In this document: in pieces, positions 18,922-26,438 of the stretch | How positions within the stretch are numbered: position 1 is the stretch's first letter | Layout of the letters: each line of letters begins with the position of its first letter | Translations under genes and position numbers: made by a program | Notes under the pieces: generated by a model | What the model saw: only the letters and a program-made list of their open reading frames with translations | What the model was told of the DNA's origin: nothing | Database searches by the model: none | DNA from: Acidobacteriota bacterium | Lineage (GTDB): Bacteria > Acidobacteriota > Blastocatellia > Pyrinomonadales > Pyrinomonadaceae | DNA: 38,509 nt | Assembly: GCA_019639215.1 (NCBI GenBank) | Contig: JAHBSH010000013.1 | Location: forward strand, 1-38,509 | Reading direction: 5' to 3'

Positions 18922-20514
18922 CTATTTTGCCTTTGCCGTGTGTTCGTCATGATCGACGGTTCCGCCCGCCTGCCGCATGACTCGCTCCTGAATCGCGACG
19001 ACCGTGTCACGTGATCTTTCAAGAAATGGTTTAGGATACACACCCATATAGACCATCAGGAACAGGAGCGGAACCATAAGTCCGATCTCGCGATATGTCA
19101 GGTCTTTCAGGCCGCGATTCTTTTCATTCGTAAGTTTGCCAAAGAATATCCGCTGTACCATCCAGAGAAGATAAACGGCGGCAAAGATGACACCTGTGCC
19201 TGCTGCCATTGTTGCGATGTAGTTCCAATTGGCAGAATCGGTCACGGACAGTATCGTTGATTTCCACATACCGACCATGATCAGGAACTCGCCGACAAAT
19301 CCGTTAAGGAAAGGCAGCCCGATCGAGGACATCGTGGTAAAGACAAAAAATGTTGCGTAGAGCGGCATCACGCTCGATATTCCGCCGTATTCAGAGATCG
19401 CACGGGTATGGCGCCGTTCGTAAATAAAGCCGACAAGGAGGAACAAGGCTCCGGTCGAAATGCCGTGGTTGAGCATCTGATAAAGTGCTCCCTGCATTCC
19501 CCATTCAGTAAAGGAGAACATGCCCAGAATGACAAAACCCATGTGGGCGACTGACGAATACGCGACCAGCCGTTTCATATCCGGCTGAACCATTGCCACA
19601 AGCGCTCCGTAAATGATGCCGATGATCGCAAGGACGATAAAGATCGGAGCTAGTTCGCGGCTTGCTTCGGGAAAAAGAGGGAAGTTGAACCGCATCAGGC
19701 CGTAAGTTCCCATTTTCAGCAGAACAGCGGCAAGGATGACCGAACCGGCCGTCGGAGCCTCCGTATGAGCATCAGGCAGCCACGTATGGAACGGAAATAC
19801 CGGTACCTTAATAGCAAACGAAATGGCGAATGCAAGGAACAACAGTGTTCCTACAGGAGCCGCAAATGTGAGTTTGCCGGCTTCCAAAGTAGCTAACAGT
19901 GTCAACAAGTCGAACGTGCCGGCGCCGGTAGCTTCCAGATGCAGGTAATACAGGGCAATGATACCCACGAGCATCAGCAAACTGCCGAACGCCGTGAAGA
20001 TAAAGAATTTGACCGTTGCGTAGATCCTGTTCTCGCCGCCCCATATACCGATAAGGAAGAACATCGGCACAAGCGAGGCTTCAAAGAAAAGGTAGAACAC
20101 CAAAAGATCGAGCGACACAAAAACGCCGATCATCGCGCTTTGCAGCAGCAAAAGGAACACATAGAACGCCGCCGGGCGTTTTTCCACCGCATGCCACGAA
20201 GATAGCACGGCTATCGGCATTATGAACGTCGTCAGCAGCACTAGCCAGAGGCTCAGACCGTCAACGCCGACGTGGTAATTCGTCCCTATAGCCTGTATCC
20301 ACGGAATGTTCTTTTCAAAGAAAAATCCGTTTGAGCCTGGTGTGCCGGTGAGCAGCAGCAGGGAAATAAGAAACGCCACGACCGTGAAACCGAGCGTGAT
20401 CCACTTTAAATGGCCATCATCTTTCCAATACAGCGAATGCCCGAGCACAGCAAGGGCACCAAATGCCGGAAGCAAAATCAGGATGGTCAAAAGGTTTTCT
20501 GAAATTAGATCCAT
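18922..20514 (-). CDS. nuoM: NADH-quinone oxidoreductase subunit M
   Basis: NuoM is the middle antiporter-like subunit of complex I. The protein (530 residues from the ATG at 20512-20514) shows VFYLFFEASLVPMFFLIGIWGG with the pump glutamate, FAISFAIKVPVFPFHTWLPDAHTEAPTAGSVILAAVLLKMGTYGL, and PDMKRLVAYSSVAHMGFVILG. A longer frame to 20574 overlaps the upstream gene and adds a hydrophilic stretch unlike any NuoM, so I reject it. The upstream neighbour is a secreted SH3-like gene wedged between nuoL and nuoM. Confidence 0.97.
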   Translation of the reverse strand: MDLISENLLTILILLPAFGALAVLGHSLYWKDDGHLKWITLGFTVVAFLISLLLLTGTPGSNGFFFEKNIPWIQAIGTNYHVGVDGLSLWLVLLTTFIMPIAVLSSWHAVEKRPAAFYVFLLLLQSAMIGVFVSLDLLVFYLFFEASLVPMFFLIGIWGGENRIYATVKFFIFTAFGSLLMLVGIIALYYLHLEATGAGTFDLLTLLATLEAGKLTFAAPVGTLLFLAFAISFAIKVPVFPFHTWLPDAHTEAPTAGSVILAAVLLKMGTYGLMRFNFPLFPEASRELAPIFIVLAIIGIIYGALVAMVQPDMKRLVAYSSVAHMGFVILGMFSFTEWGMQGALYQMLNHGISTGALFLLVGFIYERRHTRAISEYGGISSVMPLYATFFVFTTMSSIGLPFLNGFVGEFLIMVGMWKSTILSVTDSANWNYIATMAAGTGVIFAAVYLLWMVQRIFFGKLTNEKNRGLKDLTYREIGLMVPLLFLMVYMGVYPKPFLERSRDTVVAIQERVMRQAGGTVDHDEHTAKAK

Positions 20515-20534
20515 AACGATCTTTTTGGTCAAAT

Positions 20535-21167
20535 CTACGGCCTGTCGCTTTGCATGTCGGCCAAAAGAAGCCAACCTCGCACGGACTTGCCGCTCTCATT
20601 TATATATTCTGCGTCAGCCCATTCACCCGAAACCTTATGTACTCTTACAACATTGCCTTTGACGACGTAGGTTTTGAGTCGAGTCTTTTTGTCTGCCGCC
20701 TTATGAAAAAATACTTTTGCTGATGCTGCCATCCTTATGGCTTGCCAGTCGGCCGGCGAAGACAACTCGTATTCGACGCCTTCATCCTGGGACAACATCG
20801 GAGCAACGTTCCAGCAACCGCCGTGTTCGCTGTCAAGCTTTAACCTGACAGATCTTTCACCGTCATTTTCCAGTGCAACTATCTCGCCCTGGATCACTTC
20901 CTCAGGGGCGATCGGATGCCACGTTTTTATTTCAAACCTGCCCTCATCGGTCTGTTTACCGCTTATCAGAAATGCACATGTGAAACGCGGCCTGCCCTTT
21001 TCATCCATTCCGGTAGTTTCGTAAAAATATCCGGTCAAGTTTCCATTGGCATCCACGGCCAGTAACAAACTGTCATAAGCGCCGGATGAAACCGCTGTCT
21101 GGGCACTGACGCTGATGGCAAATGCCAATATGCAAAAGGCAAAGATCGATAAAGACAATTTCTGCAT
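20535..21167 (-). CDS. Secreted protein with C-terminal SH3-like domain, inside nuo operon
   Basis: A 210-residue protein with a signal peptide (MQKLSLSIFAFCILAFAISVSAQ, cleavage after about residue 23). The mature N-terminal half is beta-rich (GNLTGYFYETTG, RFTCAFLISGKQ) with two cysteines that could form a disulphide. The C-terminal third (about 145-205: AKVFFHKAADKKTRLKTYVVKGNVVRVHKVSGEWADAEYIN, GWLLLADM) has the pattern of a bacterial SH3 domain. It is not a complex I subunit of any known type, yet it lies between nuoL (3-base gap) and nuoM (20-base gap) on the same strand, so it is co-transcribed. It would act in the periplasm. The function is unknown. Confidence 0.8.
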   Translation of the reverse strand: MQKLSLSIFAFCILAFAISVSAQTAVSSGAYDSLLLAVDANGNLTGYFYETTGMDEKGRPRFTCAFLISGKQTDEGRFEIKTWHPIAPEEVIQGEIVALENDGERSVRLKLDSEHGGCWNVAPMLSQDEGVEYELSSPADWQAIRMAASAKVFFHKAADKKTRLKTYVVKGNVVRVHKVSGEWADAEYINESGKSVRGWLLLADMQSDRP

Positions 21168-21170
21168 ATT

Positions 21171-23327
21171 CTATCCGATCAAACGAATCCCGAAATAGAC
21201 GAAATATCCAAGGATGCACAAAGCTCCGAGAATTATCATGGCTGCATATCCGCGGATGAATCCGCCCTGAATGCCACGCATATACGAACTTGTCTCGCTG
21301 ATAAAACTGCCGATCCCGTTGACGATACCGTCAATAAAGCCGACATCAAATCCTTTCCAAAGCGTGTTGGTAGAAAGCCGTGTTAGCGGATCTACGATGT
21401 AGCCATTGTAGAGGTCATCAAGCCGCCATTTTTCCTCAAGTATCTTTGGCATTTTCCTGAGCGGGTTATTCCTGAACAATGCAAAGCCGATACCGATACC
21501 GACGACTGCCAGCACGGTTGACAGCAGTGCCAGCCAACGCTCAGTGCTGACAGCTTCTGGCGAATGCGACGCAGCATTTTCACGAGCTTTAATTGCTGTT
21601 GGTGTTTCGATCTCAGCTATGACCGGCTCCAACGCATGTTCAAAATGATTTGCGTTCTTACTGACGATAGAGCTTACCACCGGCAGCGAACTCATCGCAT
21701 ACGGTATGCCGATAAGGCCGCCAACTGTAGAAAGAAATGCCAAAACGATAAGCGGCACGGTCATCACCCACGGCGATTCGTGCGGTTTGAAGTCGTGCGG
21801 CAATGCGTGATGATGATCGTCATCATGACTCGAAGTATGTCCGTCATCATGTGTGTGATCGTCATGATGTTCCTCTCCAGGCAGAGCGTCATGAAAACGC
21901 TCCTTGCCCCAAAAGGTCATTATCATCATGCGGGTCATATAGATCGCTGTAAGGACAGCGGTGATGACCGCTACTATCCAGAGGATCTCATTGCCCGGAA
22001 AATATCCGCCCTGAAAATACTTGTCTGCCGCAAATGTTTTATAAAGAATCTCGTCCTTTGAGAAAAAGCCTGAGAAAATCGGGATGCCCGCAATAGCCAA
22101 CCATCCCGTAGCCATTGTGATAAAGGTGATGGGCATATATTTTTTCAGGTTACCCATCTTGCGCATGTCCTGTTCGTGGTGCATTCCATGAATGACCGAA
22201 CCTGACCCAAGGAATAAAAGAGCTTTGAAGAAGGCATGCGTCATCACATGAAATATCGCGACGACGAATGCACCAACGCCCGCCGCAAGGAACATAAACC
22301 CAAGCTGCGAGACCGTAGAATATGCCAGCACCTTTTTGATGTCATTCTGAGCAATGGCAATGGTAGCTGCAAAGATCGCCGTAGCGGCTCCGACAACAGC
22401 AATGATCCACATAGCTGTCGGCGAAAGCTGATAGATCGCATTTGAGCGAACAACTAAGTAGACACCTGCGGTGACCATTGTTGCGGCGTGGATAAGAGCC
22501 GAAACAGGCGTCGGGCCTGCCATCGCGTCAGGCAGCCATGTCAGAAGCGGTATCTGTGCCGATTTTCCTGTGGCTCCGATGAAAAGCAGAACACCTATCG
22601 AGGTCAATCCACCGGCGATTATAGCTCCCCACGTGAACGGTTCAGCTACCGATATGTTCTCAAGAACCCAGGTAAAGACACTATGAACCTGCACGCCGTC
22701 AACGGATTTATCATAAAACGAGATAGAACCGGTAAGCGTAAAAATAAGGAAAATGCCCATCAGCACACCCCAGTCTCCGATACGGTTCATGACGAAGGCC
22801 TTTTTAGCGGCTCTTCGCGGCTCGTCCTGGTTCGTGTAATAACCGATCAGCAAATATGAGCAAAGCCCCACGCCTTCCCAGCCGACGAACATCAAAAGGT
22901 AGTTATCTGCAAGGACGAGAACAAGCATTGCGAACATGAAAAGGTTCAGATACGCAAAAAAGCGGTAGAACCCGTTGTCGCCATGCATATAGCCAGTTGC
23001 AAAAACATGGATAAAGAAGCCTACGAATGTGATGAAGCAGACATAAATGGCCGAAAGACGATCCATTCCCAGTGCAAAATCTGCCCGAAAACCGCCAACG
23101 TCGATCCATGTCCAGATGTGCGAAAGAACGGGCTTGTCGATGAACAAGGCTCCGCCGTCAGCAACAAATGCCAGATAAAAGGCGACGATCGCGGATATCG
23201 CTATCGAACCGCACGCAACTACGCCGCTGAACATCTCGTTTCGCAGGCGTCCGCCCACCAGCCAGTTGATGACCGCACCAACCAGCGGCGCAAAAATTAT
23301 TATTGCTAAAAGGTTATTTTCGATCAT
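21171..23327 (-). CDS. nuoL: NADH-quinone oxidoreductase subunit L, with His/Asp-rich loop
   Basis: NuoL is the distal proton-pumping subunit of complex I and carries the long lateral helix. The 718-residue protein has LLMFVGWEGVGLCSYLLIGYY, FIGATGKSAQIPLLTWLPDAMAGPTPVSALIHAATMVTAGVYLVVR and the NDIKKVLAYSTVSQLGFMF region. An unusual feature is a loop at about residues 483-512 that is almost pure His, Asp and Gly/Thr/Ser (EEHHDDHTHDDGHTSSHDDDHHH), placed between antiporter-domain helices and the C-terminal part. The gene starts 67 bases after an unknown small membrane protein gene. Confidence 0.97.
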   Translation of the reverse strand: MIENNLLAIIIFAPLVGAVINWLVGGRLRNEMFSGVVACGSIAISAIVAFYLAFVADGGALFIDKPVLSHIWTWIDVGGFRADFALGMDRLSAIYVCFITFVGFFIHVFATGYMHGDNGFYRFFAYLNLFMFAMLVLVLADNYLLMFVGWEGVGLCSYLLIGYYTNQDEPRRAAKKAFVMNRIGDWGVLMGIFLIFTLTGSISFYDKSVDGVQVHSVFTWVLENISVAEPFTWGAIIAGGLTSIGVLLFIGATGKSAQIPLLTWLPDAMAGPTPVSALIHAATMVTAGVYLVVRSNAIYQLSPTAMWIIAVVGAATAIFAATIAIAQNDIKKVLAYSTVSQLGFMFLAAGVGAFVVAIFHVMTHAFFKALLFLGSGSVIHGMHHEQDMRKMGNLKKYMPITFITMATGWLAIAGIPIFSGFFSKDEILYKTFAADKYFQGGYFPGNEILWIVAVITAVLTAIYMTRMMIMTFWGKERFHDALPGEEHHDDHTHDDGHTSSHDDDHHHALPHDFKPHESPWVMTVPLIVLAFLSTVGGLIGIPYAMSSLPVVSSIVSKNANHFEHALEPVIAEIETPTAIKARENAASHSPEAVSTERWLALLSTVLAVVGIGIGFALFRNNPLRKMPKILEEKWRLDDLYNGYIVDPLTRLSTNTLWKGFDVGFIDGIVNGIGSFISETSSYMRGIQGGFIRGYAAMIILGALCILGYFVYFGIRLIG

Positions 23328-23364
23328 TTGGAAAATCGATCAATAAAAATCAATCCCTTTAAAT

Positions 23365-23389
23365 GGCCACCTGCTTTCAGATCGTGGCC
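23365..23389 (-). other. Short hairpin between an embedded gene and nuoL
   Basis: GGCCAC and GTGGCC form a 6-bp stem around a 13-base loop in the 67-base gap before nuoL. There is no T-run, so it is not a convincing terminator; it may be an RNA-processing or translation-modulating structure, or chance. Confidence 0.25.
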
Positions 23390-23394
23390 TTTGT

Positions 23395-23727
23395 CTATTC
23401 ATTCCAGATCACTTCTATCTCATCAGAGAGCGTTCCAGTGCTTTCACTGCCGATCTTCGCGATGCCGGATCTAAGCCTGTTCTCACTGTCCTTTACCTCA
23501 ATACGGTAAACGACCTGTGTGTTTCCCGCGTATCTGACGCCCGGACCGGTTCCGCTTTGATTCGCCTGTTCTTTCTTAATAACCGTAAGGTTATTCTTTT
23601 TTGCCCATTCGTCCAATATCGAGTCAGCCTTACTGTATTGCCATTTGTACATCCACCAGCCGAAAGTTCCGACCAGCACGAATAGAACGACAATTATAAG
23701 TATCGGAATCACGACATTCCTGTTCAT
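23395..23727 (-). CDS. Small single-pass membrane protein, inside nuo operon
   Basis: A 110-residue protein that I do not recognise. Residues 5-27 are a strong transmembrane segment (VVIPILIIVVLFVLVGTFGWWMYKW), followed by a small soluble domain (about 35-110) with VVYRIEVKDSENRLRSGIAKIGS. The domain probably faces the cytoplasm or periplasm, anchored by the helix. It lies 9 bases after the upstream unknown gene and is followed by nuoL. Together the two unknown genes separate nuoK from nuoL. Confidence 0.7.
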   Translation of the reverse strand: MNRNVVIPILIIVVLFVLVGTFGWWMYKWQYSKADSILDEWAKKNNLTVIKKEQANQSGTGPGVRYAGNTQVVYRIEVKDSENRLRSGIAKIGSESTGTLSDEIEVIWNE

Positions 23728-23736
23728 TAAGGGCCT

Positions 23737-24291
23737 TTAAAATACTCCACCCGCGTAAATATTGATACCGGCATTTGCAGGTATAAGGGTTGCGTTCATG
23801 CCGCCAAAGCGAACACACGCATTTGATGTAGCTAAGATCGCAGGTAGCTGCATCGGCCCCATCATTGCCCCGATCATTGTGTTGCCGCCCAAGAACATTA
23901 ATGCTCCGCTGCCTCCGGGGCCAAAATCCGCGCCTATTTCGATCATTATAAACGCACCTTTCAATTCATGCAGGCTCAGCGTACGACCGGCGAAAGGCAG
24001 TTTATAAACCCGACCCGCACTTGGCATCTGCGGGATCGAGAATGAAAAGTTTGCCGGAGTCGGGATCAAACTGACACCGACACCACCTCCTAGTCCGCCA
24101 AAGTTAAGCTGCGTCGGTTGTGCGTCAGAATCTCGTTGTACACGCAGCAAACCGCCTGTTCCATTCACGCCCACACGTGCTATCGGAGTAGAAACCGTCA
24201 GGGTCGCACCGGCGGAAGTGACGAACTTCCAGTCCGATTCGACAATGACCATATTTGACATAAATGCCTTGAACTTATCTTCCCAACCCAT
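23737..24291 (-). CDS. Gly-rich hypothetical protein, inside nuo operon
   Basis: I do not recognise this 184-residue protein. It has no signal peptide. It is rich in Gly, Ala, Met and Asn, with hydrophobic glycine-rich runs (NFGGLGGGVGVSLIP, IGADFGPGGSGALMFLGG, TMIGAMMGPMQLPAIL) that could insert in or lie on a membrane, and a C-terminus GINIYAGGVF. It resembles no complex I subunit or known assembly factor that I can name. It starts 35 bases after the nuoK stop and runs into the small membrane protein gene after 9 bases, so the pair is likely co-translated. The real-gene call rests on operon packing and length. Confidence 0.65.
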   Translation of the reverse strand: MGWEDKFKAFMSNMVIVESDWKFVTSAGATLTVSTPIARVGVNGTGGLLRVQRDSDAQPTQLNFGGLGGGVGVSLIPTPANFSFSIPQMPSAGRVYKLPFAGRTLSLHELKGAFIMIEIGADFGPGGSGALMFLGGNTMIGAMMGPMQLPAILATSNACVRFGGMNATLIPANAGINIYAGGVF

Positions 24292-24326
24292 GATCGTATT
24301 ACTTTCCCCCGGTAAATGATAAATAA

Positions 24327-24632
24327 TCAGTGCTTCAATATACTCGCGTCATCCACGTCAACCGAGATGCGGTTGCGGAAAAAGGCAATGATTATGCCCA
24401 GCCCGACCGCCGCCTCACACGCGGCCACCGCCATCACCATAAAAACGAACAACTGTCCGGTCACGTCCGCGTAATAGCGTGAAAACGCAACAAACGAAAG
24501 GTTCACGGCATTCAGCATCAGCTCAATACACATGAACATGCCGATGGCGTTTCGTTTATAGACGACACCGACTGCCCCGATAGCAAACAAAATGCCGGAA
24601 AGCGCCAAATAATTTTCCAGTCCTGGTTCCAT
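24327..24632 (-). CDS. nuoK: NADH-quinone oxidoreductase subunit K
   Basis: NuoK is a small three-helix membrane-arm subunit. At 101 residues it is normal length and shows the conserved glutamates in [18 protein letters not shown] and [21 protein letters not shown]. It follows nuoJ after 49 bases; a hairpin sits in that gap. Confidence 0.96.
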   Translation of the reverse strand: MEPGLENYLALSGILFAIGAVGVVYKRNAIGMFMCIELMLNAVNLSFVAFSRYYADVTGQLFVFMVMAVAACEAAVGLGIIIAFFRNRISVDVDDASILKH

Positions 24633-24649
24633 CTTTTAACAAAAAGGGA

Positions 24650-24670
24650 GCGTGGCCTTTCTGGCAACGC
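24650..24670 (-). other. Hairpin between nuoJ and nuoK
   Basis: GCGTTGCC and GGCCACGC (read on the - strand, one mismatch) surround a 5-base loop directly upstream of nuoK. There is no T-run. It may influence mRNA stability or nuoK translation; it could also be chance. Confidence 0.25.
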
Positions 24671-24681
24671 TGCCTAGGTCC

Positions 24682-25224
24682 TTAATCGTTCGTTTCCTTT
24701 TCTGCCGCAGCTTCAATCGAGGCGTTCGTATCTTTTCGCACAAGCATCACGGCTCCTATGATCGCCATCAACAGCATCACACCGACGATCTCAACAGGCA
24801 AAAGGTATTCCGTGTACATATGCGTTCCGATGCTCATTGTGCTGCCAACATTGCTTTCGGTATCCACAACATGTTTCGGTGTTTTTAACACTGCGTAGAA
24901 TATGAAGAAAGCTTGTGCCAGCATTGCCAATCCTAAACCGCCGCCAATGGCATATAGATGTCGCAGACGGTTCAACGGCTTTTCCTCATCCAGATTCAGC
25001 AGCATGATAACGAATATCACGAGAACCATTATCGCACCTGCATATACCAATATCTGCGTTATTGCGATGAACGGAGCAGCCAACGTCAAGTACAGGACGG
25101 ACAGCGATATGAACACACCGATCAACGACAAAGCACTGTAAAGCGGGTTGCGATAATAGACCGTCAGGCCTGCACACGATATTGCCAAACCGGCCAAAAG
25201 GAAAAATAGGACTGTTGTCACCAT
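24682..25224 (-). CDS. nuoJ: NADH-quinone oxidoreductase subunit J
   Basis: NuoJ is the five-helix membrane subunit that contains the pi-bulge helix 3. The 180-residue protein shows YRNPLYSALSLIGVFISLSVLYLTLAAPFIAITQILVYAGAIMVLVIFVIMLLNL, the family signature, and a hydrophilic C-terminal tail. Normally nuoI precedes nuoJ; here only 77 bases separate it from the nuoH stop and there is no room for nuoI. Confidence 0.96.
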   Translation of the reverse strand: MVTTVLFFLLAGLAISCAGLTVYYRNPLYSALSLIGVFISLSVLYLTLAAPFIAITQILVYAGAIMVLVIFVIMLLNLDEEKPLNRLRHLYAIGGGLGLAMLAQAFFIFYAVLKTPKHVVDTESNVGSTMSIGTHMYTEYLLPVEIVGVMLLMAIIGAVMLVRKDTNASIEAAAEKETND

Positions 25225-25301
25225 AAGCTTAACTGCATCGGAAATTTCTAAATTCGACTTGGGCCTTTAGTCCAGTCGCTTGAATTCCCATCACAGCGAG
25301 A

Positions 25302-26432
25302 TCATCTATTCATAAAGTAAACGACTATTGTCGTTACTATCACATTGCCGATAGCCACCGGAAGTAAAAACTTCCATCCAAAGCTCATCAACTGGTCAAA
25401 GCGAAAACGCGGCAACGTTCCACGGACCCAAATATACAAGAAAAGAAAGAAAAATATCTTTAACAAAAAGCCTACGTGGCTGACCAATGCGTACGGTATC
25501 GAGCCGTATTCGAAAATATGTGTCAGGCCGGGAATGTACCATCCGCCAAGGAACAATGTGACCACCATTACTGAAACGGTGAACATGTTCACATATTCCG
25601 CCATAAAGAAAAGGGCGAATTTCAAGGCGGAGTATTCCGTATGAAATCCGGCTACAAGTTCGGTCTCTGCTTCAGGTAGGTCAAACGGAACGCGGTTCGT
25701 CTCCGCAAATGCTGAGATCAGAAATACCACAAAGCCAACGAATTGCGGGACGATGTACCATTTGAAAGTAGAATGTCCCTGTGCCCAAATTATCTCATGA
25801 AGGTCTAACGAGCCGGCGAGCATCACAACGCCGATGATCGATGCTCCCATCGCAAGCTCATACGAAATCATTTGAGCCGAGGACCGCAGTCCACCCATCA
25901 GCGAGTATTTGTTGTTCGATGACCAGCCCGCCAATGCAATCCCATATACACCCACGGACGTGATGCCGAGAACATAAAGAACTCCGACATCCAGACGGGC
26001 GATCGTCAGCCTCATTCCCTTGGCCTGTTCCGCAAGCCAAGCGACAAAGTTCGTTTCACCTGCAAATGGAATAGCCGGAAGATAAGGAACAAGCCATCCG
26101 ATCGGGTCCTCTATCGGCGGACCGAACGGGTATACCACGATGGGCAAAAGGGCACAGGTTAGGGCGACAAGCGGCGCCATATAGAAGACGACCTTTGTTG
26201 ATTTGTCCGGTGCGATGTCCTCTTTCAGGATGAACTTGAAAAGATCGGCGAACGGCTGCAGAACGCCCCACGGCCCGACACGGTTCGGCCCAATGCGTCC
26301 CTGTATCCAACCCAATATCTTGCGTTCGCCGAGAACCGTGTACGCTACTATCATAAGCACGCCCTGAAAGGCGAGCAGAATCGCGACCGAATAAACGATG
26401 AACGGAAAAGCCGTTTTGATTACGGATTCCAT
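25302..26432 (-). CDS. nuoH: NADH-quinone oxidoreductase subunit H
   Basis: NuoH (376 residues) connects the peripheral and membrane arms and forms most of the quinone chamber. It has the signature RKILGWIQGRIGPNRVGPWGVLQPFADLFKFILKE and the acidic loop FAETNRVPFDLPEAETELVAGFHTEYSALKFALFFMAEY. It starts 6 bases after the nuoG stop. Confidence 0.97.
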   Translation of the reverse strand: MESVIKTAFPFIVYSVAILLAFQGVLMIVAYTVLGERKILGWIQGRIGPNRVGPWGVLQPFADLFKFILKEDIAPDKSTKVVFYMAPLVALTCALLPIVVYPFGPPIEDPIGWLVPYLPAIPFAGETNFVAWLAEQAKGMRLTIARLDVGVLYVLGITSVGVYGIALAGWSSNNKYSLMGGLRSSAQMISYELAMGASIIGVVMLAGSLDLHEIIWAQGHSTFKWYIVPQFVGFVVFLISAFAETNRVPFDLPEAETELVAGFHTEYSALKFALFFMAEYVNMFTVSVMVVTLFLGGWYIPGLTHIFEYGSIPYALVSHVGFLLKIFFFLFLYIWVRGTLPRFRFDQLMSFGWKFLLPVAIGNVIVTTIVVYFMNR

Positions 26433-26438
26433 AAAAAA

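Noticed and set aside
21795..21875. Short tandem repeat or CRISPR-like DNA in nuoL
   Set aside because: The repetition comes from His (CAT/CAC) and Asp (GAT/GAC) codons within an intact reading frame; there are no repeat-spacer units.
25225..25301. A shortened or degraded nuoI
   Set aside because: The 77-base gap has no CxxCxxCxxxC codon pattern in any frame I could read.
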